Source: CAVZBT01 sp963773605
GTDB lineage: Bacteria; Acidobacteriota; UBA6911
Assembly: GCA_963773605.1 (NCBI GenBank)
Contig: CAVZBT010000012.1
Span: 186,001 to 250,000, forward strand
Length of the DNA: 64,000 bases
Direction: 5' to 3'
Shown here: positions 19,453 to 28,643 of the stretch, in pieces
Layout: each line of letters begins with the position of its first letter
Numbering within the stretch: the first letter of the stretch is position 1
Position numbers and translations under genes: made by a program
Notes under the pieces: model-generated
What the model was told of the DNA's origin: nothing
Database searches by the model: none
Seen by the model: only the letters and a program-made list of their open reading frames with translations

Positions 19453-20778
19453 ATGGACTCACCTTTGGTGGATGCCCTTACTCGCCTTGGGCCCCTGGAT
19501 CTTGCCTTCCTCATTGCCGCATTCCTGCTGGTTTTCTGGCTTTCGCTCACGCGCCGCACATACGCGCTCATCTTCATCCTGGTCCTGAGCGCATCTTTTG
19601 CCGGTACTACCATCCCCATCCTGGACGCCACTGCATCCCTGGTGCGCTGGGCAGCCATACCCTTGATCGTCCTGTCCGGCCGACACCTCCCTGCACGGTT
19701 CGTTCCTCGCGGCTATCTCTTCTTCTTGGGCTATGCAGTGCTCGGTTTTGTTTTCCTGTTTGCTGCCATATCCCCGGCCTGGCAGCTTCAACGGGCACTG
19801 CTACTCCTCGCCGTGGCCACAGCAATCCCATTTGCCTACTCCACGGCTTCCGAAGGCGATTTCAGGTCGTCCCTCGTATCGATTTCAGTCGCGGCCGCGC
19901 TTGTTCCCATCATAAACCTGCCTTCATTTCATTCGGCTCTCGGCACGTCAGCCCGGTTCTCCGGGTATGCCGCGGGCGCACCGTTGTTCGCCGCCAGCCT
20001 TGGGGCCCTGCTGCCGTTTTCGCTGTGGGGATCCCTGATCGCCATTCCACGCAGTCTGAAACTGCTCTGTGCCACCGGTTTCCTGCTCGGGTTGTTCCAG
20101 CTGCTCCTGAGCGGTCAGCGTGCAGGTACCGTGGCAGGAATGGTCGCCGTATTACCGTTGGTGTTGTTGCACGGTCTTCGCAGAGGCAAGCTTCGGGCGA
20201 CCCTGGCGCTTGCGTTGTTGTTGGTGATGTCGGCTGGTGCCGTGATGAGGTCCATAAGTACCGAAAAGCTCGAATTTCTGCAGGGCCGATACCGTCTCGA
20301 AGCGGGCGTGTCCGATAGGGACCTGATATGGAAAAGTGCATATCGTCAGATTGCACGCAGCCCCTTGCTTGGCAGAGGTACAGGCGCCGCCGAGAGGGCA
20401 TTCGACGGCAACAGTTATCACAGCTCGTATCTCGAAGCGTGGTTTAACACGAGCCCTCTGGGGCTGATGCTGTTCGTGGGCTCGCAGATATATCTCCTTT
20501 TCAGGATCCGGTTTCTCTTTCGCAGGGCGAAAGACCCTGAGACACGGTCGATCCTGGCTCTTTCGCTCGGCTATCTGGCGGGATTTGTGTTTCTGGGAAT
20601 CTTCGAGAGCGTGGGAGCAGGGGCAAGCAATGTCAACGTCGTCCTCTACATATTCCTGAGTGTCATGCTCTCTCAAGATGTCCTGTGCGCCAATTCTGCG
20701 GCGTCGGTGCGTCGTCTGAGAAGTTTTGTGCCTCAGACCGCAGCGACGCGGGGCTACAAGTTGAGGGCTGGGGCTTGA
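19453..20778 (+). CDS. O-antigen polymerase/ligase-like membrane protein (Wzy)
   Basis: A 441-aa integral membrane protein with about ten to twelve hydrophobic segments and the Wzy_C-type periplasmic loop. The loop includes SGQRAGTVAGMVAVLPLVLL before it and ARSPLLGRGTGAAERAFDGN and SYHSSYLEAWFNTSPLGLML within it (the H-N/S...E...G pattern of O-antigen ligase/polymerase domains). It would polymerise the repeat units flipped by the adjacent Wzx. The TGA stop overlaps the TTG start of the flippase. Ligase rather than polymerase activity cannot be excluded by sequence alone. Confidence 0.85.
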   Translation: MDSPLVDALTRLGPLDLAFLIAAFLLVFWLSLTRRTYALIFILVLSASFAGTTIPILDATASLVRWAAIPLIVLSGRHLPARFVPRGYLFFLGYAVLGFVFLFAAISPAWQLQRALLLLAVATAIPFAYSTASEGDFRSSLVSISVAAALVPIINLPSFHSALGTSARFSGYAAGAPLFAASLGALLPFSLWGSLIAIPRSLKLLCATGFLLGLFQLLLSGQRAGTVAGMVAVLPLVLLHGLRRGKLRATLALALLLVMSAGAVMRSISTEKLEFLQGRYRLEAGVSDRDLIWKSAYRQIARSPLLGRGTGAAERAFDGNSYHSSYLEAWFNTSPLGLMLFVGSQIYLLFRIRFLFRRAKDPETRSILALSLGYLAGFVFLGIFESVGAGASNVNVVLYIFLSVMLSQDVLCANSAASVRRLRSFVPQTAATRGYKLRAGA

Positions 20779-22292
20779 TTGATCATCCGGGCGGCCTGAT
20801 CACAGAAGATAGGCCATGTTGTGAACTCGACGCGATTTCCGTCGCAAACGTGGTCGCAGAAGGCGCAAAGTCGGTCAAATGGTCATTCCTGTACAACCTA
20901 ACGCCGCGCGCCGTGACGCCCTTCTCCACCATGATCCTGGCGGCACTTCTCATGCCGTCGGACTTTGGGCTCGTAGCTGTTGCGTCCTTCGTCATAGCCC
21001 TGGCACAGATCGTTGTCGACCTGGGGCTGGGAAAGGCATTGATCCAACGCGAAACTCGAATCCGTGAGTTTGCGTCCGTGAGTTTCTGGGCTTCGCTGTT
21101 ATTGTCGGCCGCGTTGTGTGTCATGCTCTGGGTCGCTGCACCGTGGGTTGCCGTGCTGTACAAGGACCACCAGGTGGCCGGGGTGATCCGTGTCTCAGCA
21201 TTCCTGTTGCCGTTGAACGGATTGATTGCCATTCCGAAGGCACTGCTTCGGCGCAACATGGAATTCCGCAGTCTTTTCTGGGTGAACTCCTCCTTCTTGG
21301 TCGGCCAGGCCGTGGTTTCCGTGCTGCTGGCGCTGGCCGGGATCGGATTTTGGTCCCTGATTTTTGGACAATTGGCCGGAATGATCATCAGCGTGACGCT
21401 TGCCTGGAGATTTTCCCGGTGGCGGCCGATGCTGCACCTGGACTGGCCCTTGTTGCACTCTACGCTTGGATTCAGCGCGTGGGTCATGGTCTCAGGCTTT
21501 CACAACTGGCTCCTGCAGTACTCCGACAAGGCCATAGCCGGGTTGTTCCTTGGTGTGCAGGGGCTGGGCATCTATTCGCTCGGCTTCAGCATCGCCATAT
21601 TGATCCCCGGACTCGTCGAGGCCTCGCTCAGCGACGTTGCTTACCCGACATTCTGCAAGCTTCAGCGGAACCCGATGATCGTGGGACGAAGTCTGGTGAA
21701 ATTGCAGACGCTCGCCGCGGCGATTCTGTTCCCCGTGGCCTTCGGCCTCTCGGCAATTGCTCCATCCGTCATTGACCTGATTTATGGCGAGAAGTGGCGC
21801 GGCCTGGGCACCGTGTTGGCGATCCTGGTGGTTATGCCCGGACTTGGTTGTGTCTGGTCCCTGAATGAAACGGCCTATCAGGCACTGGGCAGACCCGATA
21901 TATGGACGAAACTGACCGGCGTGTCCCTCGTAGCGCTCCTTCCTGTCCTGTGGATTGCCGGTCCCCATGGTTTGCTGCCTTTCACTCTAGCGCGCTTTGC
22001 GGCGGGATGGCTTCTTCCGGTCGGGAATATCCTATTCGGCTCACGCACACTCAGGGTCGGCATCTGGCACCAGGTGAGGTCGATCCTGTCGCCACTTGGC
22101 ATTTCGCTGGTGATGTTCGCGGTGTTGCATATCCTGATCCGGCAACTCGGTCCCTTTCATGGTTTGCCCGGGCTGCTCAAACTGCTCTCACTGGTTGCAG
22201 GGGGCGGCTTTCTATACCTGGCGCTCACCTGGTCTTTACATCGGGACTTGTGGAACCGCCTGCGCGAGAGTGTGCGCCAGATGCTGGCCTGA
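20775..22292 (+). CDS. Oligosaccharide flippase (Wzx, MOP superfamily)
   Basis: A ~505-aa membrane protein with about fourteen TM segments, close to the lipopolysaccharide biosynthesis/WzxC type. The N-terminal block KSVKWSFLYNLTPRAVTPFS is followed by LAALLMPSDFGLVAVASFVI, the characteristic first helices. LGLGKALIQRET and LRRNMEFRSLFWVNSSFLVG are also family-like. The start is unusual: a TTG at 20775 overlaps the wzy stop as TTGA and has GAGGG upstream; a GTG at 20850 is the alternative, with no ribosome site. It translocates lipid-linked repeat units across the inner membrane. Confidence 0.85.
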   Translation: MIDHPGGLITEDRPCCELDAISVANVVAEGAKSVKWSFLYNLTPRAVTPFSTMILAALLMPSDFGLVAVASFVIALAQIVVDLGLGKALIQRETRIREFASVSFWASLLLSAALCVMLWVAAPWVAVLYKDHQVAGVIRVSAFLLPLNGLIAIPKALLRRNMEFRSLFWVNSSFLVGQAVVSVLLALAGIGFWSLIFGQLAGMIISVTLAWRFSRWRPMLHLDWPLLHSTLGFSAWVMVSGFHNWLLQYSDKAIAGLFLGVQGLGIYSLGFSIAILIPGLVEASLSDVAYPTFCKLQRNPMIVGRSLVKLQTLAAAILFPVAFGLSAIAPSVIDLIYGEKWRGLGTVLAILVVMPGLGCVWSLNETAYQALGRPDIWTKLTGVSLVALLPVLWIAGPHGLLPFTLARFAAGWLLPVGNILFGSRTLRVGIWHQVRSILSPLGISLVMFAVLHILIRQLGPFHGLPGLLKLLSLVAGGGFLYLALTWSLHRDLWNRLRESVRQMLA

Positions 22293-22443
22293 GTGCAGGC
22301 TGGTGGATTCGAGGCAAGACTGCCAGCCGCGACTGCACCTGGAGCGTCGCGTCCTCCTCCTCGACACGCGGCTCATCGGAATTATGACCGATTGAGTTTT
22401 ACCGGTGGTCCGCCGACCAGGGTAAGAAAGTGGCGGAAGAGAA

Positions 22444-23679
22444 ATGCGCATACTGACAGTAACTCTTGGGTTTTATCCGGCTCTGTCCTGGGGCGGGCCG
22501 GTGAAGATCGTGTACCAGAACAGCAGGGAGTTGATTCGGCGTGGTCACCACGTGACGATCTATTGCTCCAACTTGATGAACAAGAAGCAGAAGATTCGCC
22601 CGGGGACCTTCGAAGGGAGCGTGGAAGGTATCCGCATTGTCTATTTCAACACCTGGAATCTGCCCTGGTGGCCGGGAACCCTGGGGCCGTTCTGGCTGCC
22701 CGACCTGCCGGCCTATCTAAAGCGGGAGGTCGGCGGTTATGACGTCGTTCACCTGGTCGGTTATCGCAGTTCCATGACGCTTCTGTCGGCGATGGCGGCC
22801 CGGAAGGCCGGCATTCCCATTATCACGCAGCCGCAGGGGACTTTGCCGGTCATAGCCAATATGTTCCTCCCCAAGCGCATGTACGACAGGCTTCTGGGTC
22901 GGATGGAACTCAAAGGCGTAAGCGCGCTGATTGCCCTGCAGCAGAGTGAACGCCGGCAGGCGTTAAGTCGAGGGATCCCGTCCGAGCGGGTTGAGATGAT
23001 CCCGAATGGCATCGATCCGGGCGAAATCGAGGGTTTGCCGGAGCCGGGCACTTTCCGCCGCAGGTACGGGCTGGCGAGCGACCGCCCCCTGATCCTGTTC
23101 CTGGGCAGGATCAACAGGATAAAGGGCACAGACATGCTCGTCAGGGCGTTCGCCAAGTTGACGACTCCTGGAATCCAGTTGGCCATCGTGGGGCCGGATG
23201 ATGGCCAACTGGCGGAGGTGAGACGCCTGATCCACGAGTTCGCGCTCAGCGATCGGGTGGTTCTTCCCGGATTGATATCGGATGCCGACAAACTGGCGGC
23301 GTTCCGGGATGCGGACCTCTTTGTGCTACCCAGCAGATCCGATGCCTATCCGACTACGGTAATGGAATCCTGCCTCGCCGGCAAACCCATGGTCGTCAGC
23401 GATCGGTGCGAGATGGCCGACATAGTAAGAGATAGAGTCGCTGACGTGGTCCCTTTCGACGCGGACGCATTCGCAGGTGCCATGCAGCGACTGCTTACGG
23501 ATGAGGAAAGGTATGAACGCTACAAGAGCAACTGCGCGCAACTGCTGTCCGACACGTTCTCGATCAGCGCCGTCGTAGATCGGCTCGAAACGACTTATCA
23601 GCGCGTCGTCGCCGAGAAGAAGGCGGCGTTCCCGCCGGCCGGCTATGGAAACGCTGGTGGCAACCCACCTGTAAGGTGA
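22444..23679 (+). CDS. Glycosyltransferase family 4
   Basis: A 411-aa GT-B enzyme. The N-terminal domain starts MRILTVTLGFYPALSWGGPV (glycine-rich acceptor loop). The C-terminal domain shows LILFLGRINRIKGTDMLVRA, QLAIVGPDDGQ and the donor-binding E-x7-E region around DLFVLPSRSDAYPTTVMESC. HLVGYRS and TQPQGTLPVIANM resemble capsular mannosyl- or glucosyltransferases. GGAAGAGAA upstream of the ATG serves as ribosome site. The stop is followed by the next start after three bases. Confidence 0.88.
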   Translation: MRILTVTLGFYPALSWGGPVKIVYQNSRELIRRGHHVTIYCSNLMNKKQKIRPGTFEGSVEGIRIVYFNTWNLPWWPGTLGPFWLPDLPAYLKREVGGYDVVHLVGYRSSMTLLSAMAARKAGIPIITQPQGTLPVIANMFLPKRMYDRLLGRMELKGVSALIALQQSERRQALSRGIPSERVEMIPNGIDPGEIEGLPEPGTFRRRYGLASDRPLILFLGRINRIKGTDMLVRAFAKLTTPGIQLAIVGPDDGQLAEVRRLIHEFALSDRVVLPGLISDADKLAAFRDADLFVLPSRSDAYPTTVMESCLAGKPMVVSDRCEMADIVRDRVADVVPFDADAFAGAMQRLLTDEERYERYKSNCAQLLSDTFSISAVVDRLETTYQRVVAEKKAAFPPAGYGNAGGNPPVR

Positions 23680-23682
23680 CGG

Positions 23683-24858
23683 ATGACAAGAGTTACCATT
23701 GGACAACCTTGCCTCGTCAGGTACAGGGTACCGGTGTTCCGGGAGCTTGCGCGACGCCCCGGGTTTGCGGTTGAGATCCTCTACGGGGAACTCGCCCAGT
23801 TTCCGAACGTCAGCCCGGAAGGCTTTCAAGGCAAGAAAAGTAACCTCCGGCTCCTCCCCGGGGGAGCAATATGGCATCTTGCGCACCTCTCGGCCGCAAC
23901 CCGGACCGGTTGTGACGTCCTGATACTGCCGTGGGACGTTCACTACATCCTGCTCATCCCTGCGCTTCTGCGCGCACGGGCAGCCGGGGTGAGAACCGTA
24001 CTTTGGGGGCACGGATACTCGAAGCACGACAACGTCGTCAGGACGGCGTGCCGCGCCATTCCTGTGCGACTCGCGGATGCACTCCTGTTCTACAATCATT
24101 CTGCCGCCAGTCATTTCGTTGAGTCATTCCCTTCCGCTGCGGGTCGCGTTTTCGTGGCCCTGAACGCCCTTGACCAAACCCCGGTTCAGGAGGCAAGAAC
24201 ATACTGGTTGTCCCATCCGGACGAACTGGCGTCTTTCCGCAGGCAGTGGGATCTCTCTCATCCCGTCGTGCTCTACGTTTCGCGCCTCGAACCCGATAAC
24301 CACGTCGAGTTGCTCTTAACCGCTTCTGCCCGCCTCAGCGGAAACTACCCGGCCTTACGGGTCGTCATCGTAGGCTCGGGACCTTCACTCGGCGCGCTCC
24401 GGGCGCTCGTCAGGAATCTCGGCCTTGAACGCAACGTACTTTTCACCGGTGCGATATACGATGAAATGAGCCTGGCGCCCTGGTTTCTTTGCAGCGACGT
24501 GTTCTGCTATCCGGAGAATATTGGCCTCAGCATTCTCCATGCCTTCGGCTATGGCCTACCGGTTGTGACCAGCGACAAACTCGAGATACACGGTCCCGAA
24601 ATCGAAGCGTTGACGAATGGGCAGAGTGGTGTTCTCTACCGACACGGCAACGTGGACTCTCTCGCCAGTGTGCTCGACCGGCTGTTTTCGGACAGGGAGT
24701 ATCTGAGCTCGCTTTCCAGGGTTGCCCACGATACAGCCACCAGGCGATTTACCCTGGACAATATGGTGAACGGCATTGAAGAGGCTGTCCGTTTCTGCAC
24801 ACAACTCAACCGACACGCCCAGCGAAAACACCGCGCCCCAATGCTTCGCCGCGGCTGA
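23683..24858 (+). CDS. Glycosyltransferase family 4
   Basis: A 391-aa GT-B enzyme and last gene of the module. The N-terminus RVTIGQPCLVRYRVPVFREL (Y-R-x-P-x-F) is typical of a group of capsule transferases that begin with this acceptor motif. The C-terminal domain has VVLYVSRLEPDNHVELLLTA, VVIVGSGPSLGALRAL and VFCYPENIGLSILHAFGYGL. Sugar specificity cannot be given. A ~95-bp gap without terminator separates it from the right boundary repeat. Confidence 0.87.
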   Translation: MTRVTIGQPCLVRYRVPVFRELARRPGFAVEILYGELAQFPNVSPEGFQGKKSNLRLLPGGAIWHLAHLSAATRTGCDVLILPWDVHYILLIPALLRARAAGVRTVLWGHGYSKHDNVVRTACRAIPVRLADALLFYNHSAASHFVESFPSAAGRVFVALNALDQTPVQEARTYWLSHPDELASFRRQWDLSHPVVLYVSRLEPDNHVELLLTASARLSGNYPALRVVIVGSGPSLGALRALVRNLGLERNVLFTGAIYDEMSLAPWFLCSDVFCYPENIGLSILHAFGYGLPVVTSDKLEIHGPEIEALTNGQSGVLYRHGNVDSLASVLDRLFSDREYLSSLSRVAHDTATRRFTLDNMVNGIEEAVRFCTQLNRHAQRKHRAPMLRRG

Positions 24859-24952
24859 CCGTGAAATAGCCCGCCATACCGTCTGCAGAACTTTCCAGCC
24901 ACAACGACCTGCTTCGCTCGATACCATCCTCCCCGAACCCTTGACTACACGC

Positions 24953-25051
24953 GCTAACCTGGATTAAGCGAAGTCTGAACGACCAATGAGGACGCCGACT
25001 GAATCATCAGATGCCGTCGGCGTCTGTCGGCGCTCGTCCGGGTCCCAACGC
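24953..25051 (-). repeat. Boundary repeat, right copy (inverted)
   Basis: Inverted copy of 16148-16249. Here CGCCGAC extends to a 9-bp stem, GACGCCGAC with GTCGGCGTC. It ends 3 bp before the start codon of the CapD-like gene, so this orientation places the opposite repeat end next to a gene compared with the left copy. Confidence 0.8.
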
Positions 25052-25054
25052 GAA

Positions 25055-26257
25055 ATGATGCAAGCGGAACTACTTCAAAAGATACTCAAGCGATCAAAAC
25101 CGATCTTTGCCGACGATCTGGCGGATCATCGATTACAGATCGAGGATTGTATCAAGGGCGCCCGGATAATGGTGATCGGGGCGGCAGGTTCCGTCGGGAG
25201 CGCGTTTGTCCGTCAACTGGAGCTCTATGCACCGGGGGCGCTCCACCTCGTCGATATAAGTGAAAACAACCTGGTGGAGCTGGTGCGGGATCTGCGGTCT
25301 TCTTTGATCGCTCTGCCCGAAGATTTCAAGACCTACGCGGTGGCCATGGGCTCGCAGGAATTCGACAAGCTCCTGGAGGCGGAAAAGGATTACGATTATG
25401 TGGTCAATTTTTCCGCCTTGAAGCATGTGCGTTCCGAAAAGGACCCCTACAGCCTGATGCGGATGTACAACACAAATGTCTATTACGTTAAGGAGCTGCT
25501 GGATACCCTGACGGGCACAAAGATCAGGAAGCACTTTTCCGTCTCTTCCGATAAGGCGGCTAACCCGGCCAGTGTCATGGGGGCAACAAAGACCTTCATG
25601 GAGCGGATTTTACTGTCCTATGCCGATCGTATCCCTTTTTCGACGGCCCGGTTCGCCAACGTGGCCTTTTCCGACGGCAGCCTGCTGCACGGTTTCATGC
25701 AGCGTTTGGCCAAGCGGCAGCCTCTTTCCGCGCCGAACGACGTCAAACGCTACTTCATCTCTCATGAGGAGGCTGGGCAGTTGTGCCTCTTGTCCTGTTT
25801 TCTGGGAGAAAACCGCGACATCTATTTCCCAAAGTTGGACGAAAGCAGGGATCTCTTGACCTTCTCCCAAATCGCCGTTCTGGTTTTGGAGGCGGAAGGG
25901 TATCGGCCCGCGATCTGCTCATCCGAGGAGGAGGCCAGGCAACAGGCCGGGCACCTGACGGCCGATGCCACGGCTTGGCCTTGCTGGTTTTTCGCCAGCG
26001 ATACGACTGGGGAAAAGGCTGTTGAGGAGTTTTATACGGCCGGCGACCGTGTGGATTTGAAGCGTTACCGGAATGTGGGGATCATCAGCCAACCGCGCTG
26101 GCCGGCGCCCGACAAGATTCATCAGGCCATGGATGCTTTTGCCCGGATCAAGAGGCGCGGTGCCTGGGTCAAGGAAGATATGATCGAAGCCATCAAGATT
26201 ATCGTGCCGGAACTGGCGCACGAAGAGACAGGAAAAAACCTCGATCAGAAGATGTAA
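25055..26257 (+). CDS. UDP-sugar 4,6-dehydratase, CapD/LegB-like
   Basis: A 400-aa soluble NAD(P)-dependent dehydratase/epimerase of the PF02719 type. The Rossmann motif ARIMVIGAAGSVGSAFVRQL lies near residue 33, followed by HLVDISENNLVELVRDLRSS and FSALKHVRSEKDPYSLMRM. The active-site segment is SSDKAANPASVMGATK, where methionine replaces the YxxxK tyrosine as in inverting 4,6-dehydratases. Two adjacent ATGs occur at 25055 and 25058. Base composition is visibly less GC-rich than its neighbours (frequent TTT, AAG, GAT), suggesting separate transfer. Acts on UDP-GlcNAc-type substrates in legionaminate-like pathways; partner enzymes are not in the window. Confidence 0.85.
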   Translation: MMQAELLQKILKRSKPIFADDLADHRLQIEDCIKGARIMVIGAAGSVGSAFVRQLELYAPGALHLVDISENNLVELVRDLRSSLIALPEDFKTYAVAMGSQEFDKLLEAEKDYDYVVNFSALKHVRSEKDPYSLMRMYNTNVYYVKELLDTLTGTKIRKHFSVSSDKAANPASVMGATKTFMERILLSYADRIPFSTARFANVAFSDGSLLHGFMQRLAKRQPLSAPNDVKRYFISHEEAGQLCLLSCFLGENRDIYFPKLDESRDLLTFSQIAVLVLEAEGYRPAICSSEEEARQQAGHLTADATAWPCWFFASDTTGEKAVEEFYTAGDRVDLKRYRNVGIISQPRWPAPDKIHQAMDAFARIKRRGAWVKEDMIEAIKIIVPELAHEETGKNLDQKM

Positions 26258-26391
26258 CCGATGCTGAAAGAGATGCGACCGCGCCACACCCGTGGTATCG
26301 ATTACGATGCTGCGGAGGATGAAGAGGCCATGGACGGTTGCCGCGTGAGTGCCGCGTCAACTCACCCGGTCGCTCCTACCCATGAGGTCGG

Positions 26392-27639
26392 TCAACCAAT
26401 GATGCGCAGGTTCGTGGGTGCCGCCAGGGCCGTGCCGGACCCGGCCTTCAGTATGACGCGGAAATGCGACGTGGCGAAGCGGCACGAACTGCACAGTTGA
26501 CTGTAGTACAGGGTGTTGATCCAGGACGAACCATTCCATTTCTGGGCCGACGAAGTCGCATACGTTGACGCGGCGCTCAGCCCGAGGTCTGCATCCACAC
26601 CGGTGCGATCCGCCGACATGCGCCACACCGAAGATCCAACTGCGACCATCTCGATGTCCAGGACGTCTCCCGCGGCAACTGAAAATCTCTGGTCGGTGGG
26701 AAGGTCCAAGCTGTACCACGAGTAGACTCCGTTCCCGTTTGGGCTCGAGGTCGTAAAATTTGCGGTGGCCTGGTGAATGAGCGTCGTTGCGACCGTCGCG
26801 CCGTTCTTCTTGCAGGTGATGGCCAGGTCCCCGGCTGTCTGGGCGGACGCGTGAATCTCGACGCCTGTAATTATCGTATCCTCGGTGATATTGAAGCGCT
26901 CGCGTACCGGGCTGGATGAGTTGACGACATAGGGATAGGAGGAGTAGTTGCCGGGCTCCAGGCGAATGAAACCAAAGTACGTGCCGTCCGAATAGCCGTA
27001 TTCGGCGCTGGGGAAATAGTACAGGCTGCCGGCCAGGCTGCTGGAGTGTTGAGTCGAGGCATCGATATACGTGCTCGAGCTCCCGCTTGACACTTCCCAG
27101 ATCATGACCCAGTCCGGTACCGGCGTATGGCGGACTACGGTGACGTGCCGGTCGATTGCGCACTGCGCATTCACACTGACCCAGTTCACCGTAGGAGACG
27201 GATCGATGTTCTGGATTTCGATGAAATACATTTGCCCGGCCGTCACTGAACCGTTCGCCGTAAGGGCGAACAACGGCCAGCTATCGGAAAGAGCAGTGCG
27301 ATTACCGCCTATGAGGTTGAGCTGTACCGAACCCGTCGACAGGGGCGTGCCCGTGCGGATCGGACGGGCAGGCGTTCCATTGTCCGCGGGCCAGATGCGG
27401 GCCTGCATCCGGCCGCCGGTACCGGCAGCATACCCTCCCGAGCCTGCCTGCAAGTAGGTGCGGAAACTCGTGATATTTCCGGACCTCGGGGCCCGGAAGC
27501 TCATCAGTACCTTGTAGGAACTGCTGCCGACATATCGGACGGGCAGGTTGCTATTATTGTCATTGATGTCCAGACCGGGCCCCAGAAGACATCCTGCGCC
27601 GATAATGGCGGTGCACCGAGAGCCCAAGAGCACGGTCAA
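26392..27639 (-). CDS. Secreted hypothetical protein with NLR-type C-terminal tail
   Basis: A ~415-aa protein rich in Ser, Thr, Gly and aromatic residues, beta-sandwich in character, for example FRAPRSGNITSFRTYLQAGS and YFIEIQNIDPSPTVNWVSVN, repeated in the second half as HASAQTAGDLAITCKKN...DVLDIEMVAVGSS. An N-terminal hydrophobic stretch (SLSLTVLLGSRCTAIIGAG) suggests export. No ATG precedes it: a TTG at 27639 is the nearest start, while MKEKQTTRL in another frame at about 27718 could be the true N-terminus if one base is missing. It ends AAPTNLRIIG. Family unknown; perhaps carbohydrate-binding. Confidence 0.6.
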   Translation of the reverse strand: MTVLLGSRCTAIIGAGCLLGPGLDINDNNSNLPVRYVGSSSYKVLMSFRAPRSGNITSFRTYLQAGSGGYAAGTGGRMQARIWPADNGTPARPIRTGTPLSTGSVQLNLIGGNRTALSDSWPLFALTANGSVTAGQMYFIEIQNIDPSPTVNWVSVNAQCAIDRHVTVVRHTPVPDWVMIWEVSSGSSSTYIDASTQHSSSLAGSLYYFPSAEYGYSDGTYFGFIRLEPGNYSSYPYVVNSSSPVRERFNITEDTIITGVEIHASAQTAGDLAITCKKNGATVATTLIHQATANFTTSSPNGNGVYSWYSLDLPTDQRFSVAAGDVLDIEMVAVGSSVWRMSADRTGVDADLGLSAASTYATSSAQKWNGSSWINTLYYSQLCSSCRFATSHFRVILKAGSGTALAAPTNLRIIG

Positions 27640-27793
27640 GGAAAGAGAGACCGTACAGGCATTTGATAGCAGGAGGCCTGAGTCTGAAAGTCAACCTCGT
27701 GGTCTGCTTCTCTTTCATTGGAGCGCCCCGTTGTATCGGTTGGCAGGTCCGGTCGATCGGACAGCTGTGTGTCCTCAAGGGTAACAGTAACTC

Positions 27794-27809
27794 CAAGTGA
27801 TCACACTTG
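27794..27809. promoter_or_regulatory. Small palindrome upstream of secreted protein gene
   Basis: CAAGTG-ATCA-CACTTG, perfect 6-bp arms. It lies about 155 bp upstream of the secreted protein start and ~95 bp downstream of the GNAT gene stop, so it may be an operator or part of a terminator. No T-run follows. Confidence 0.25.
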
Positions 27810-27902
27810 TCTTCCTGAAGCTGCGATACGTTTGTCTGCCGACTCAGTATGGACTATTGCGCGCCCGGAAAGCGTGCCGCCCGTCACACTCGACGCGATA
27901 TT

Positions 27903-28643
27903 TTAGTGAAGACCGCGGGGGATTCGGAGGCTCTTGGGTTGTTGACCATGCCCACCTGCAGACGTGCCGCTTCCGTCACTCACGCGCATGTAGAGATATA
28001 CCGGGTTGCCTCGGAAAATCCGAGTCAATATAGTAAACATAGAAAACCGTATCACGTGTTTCCAGCTCGGGAGCTCTATCCAACCACCTTTGTCGAACAC
28101 TCTCCTGCTCGGCTGATTGGATTTGTAGATGCCCGAGCGAATTGCCCGGCTGCCCCTATTCTTACTCTGGGTGATGGTGGCCTCCACAAGAGCCGGAAAA
28201 ACACCCGCACCCCGGTATTCGGGATCCACTGCGCCAATCGTCATCTGTGCAAAGCCGGGTTGATCGGCAAGTTTCCTGCTGGTCTTTGAGACGTCCGGGC
28301 GACGGAACAATCGACTCCACAGGGCTTTCCGAAGCAATAGGCCCGGCGACCGCAACACGCTCTTCATGAATTCCGGTAAACATGCAATAAACATGGGCAG
28401 CGTGAATGGCCCGTCACAAACGCCGACCAGTCCGATGACCTTCCCAGCTGAATCAGCCACGATACAGTAGGCTCTATTGCTGGTAATGAGCCAGCGATAA
28501 GCCGCACGCACATAATCTCTCCCGAGCATGACGGGGACGTGCTCTTCCGGCCGGAATGAAGCGCAATGCAGTTCCGTTAGCGCGGCAATATCGTTTGTCG
28601 TTGCAGCGCGTATGACGAAGTTCAGGGAGCGAATTTGATCCAT
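27903..28643 (-). CDS. GNAT family N-acetyltransferase
   Basis: A 246-aa acetyl-CoA-dependent acyltransferase. The start MDQIRSLNFVIRAATTNDIA at 28643 has GGAGG upstream; longer open frame lacks similarity. GNAT strands and the acetyl-CoA loop are visible in YCIVADSAGKVIGLVGVCDG and MTIGAVDPEYRGAGVFPALV (Q/R-x-x-G-x-G/A replaced by YRGAGVF), then YKSNQPSRRVFDKGGWIELP. The middle portion (MFIACLPEFMKSVLRSPGLL) is an insertion common in GNAT proteins of polysaccharide loci. It is less GC-rich than neighbours. Substrate unknown. Confidence 0.78.
   Translation of the reverse strand: MDQIRSLNFVIRAATTNDIAALTELHCASFRPEEHVPVMLGRDYVRAAYRWLITSNRAYCIVADSAGKVIGLVGVCDGPFTLPMFIACLPEFMKSVLRSPGLLLRKALWSRLFRRPDVSKTSRKLADQPGFAQMTIGAVDPEYRGAGVFPALVEATITQSKNRGSRAIRSGIYKSNQPSRRVFDKGGWIELPSWKHVIRFSMFTILTRIFRGNPVYLYMRVSDGSGTSAGGHGQQPKSLRIPRGLH

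Larger units (their letters stand above)
16148..25051 (+). other. Polysaccharide module between inverted repeats
   Basis: An 8.9-kb unit bounded by ~100-bp inverted repeats. It holds seven co-directional genes: glycosyltransferase, FemAB/GNAT-like transferase, hexapeptide acetyltransferase, Wzy, Wzx and two more glycosyltransferases. That is a self-sufficient Wzx/Wzy glycan unit. A second flippase (58957) and a second polymerase/ligase (49585) lie outside with the XrtA cluster, so this unit looks like an added or exchangeable cassette. No recombinase or transposase is present. Confidence 0.6.
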
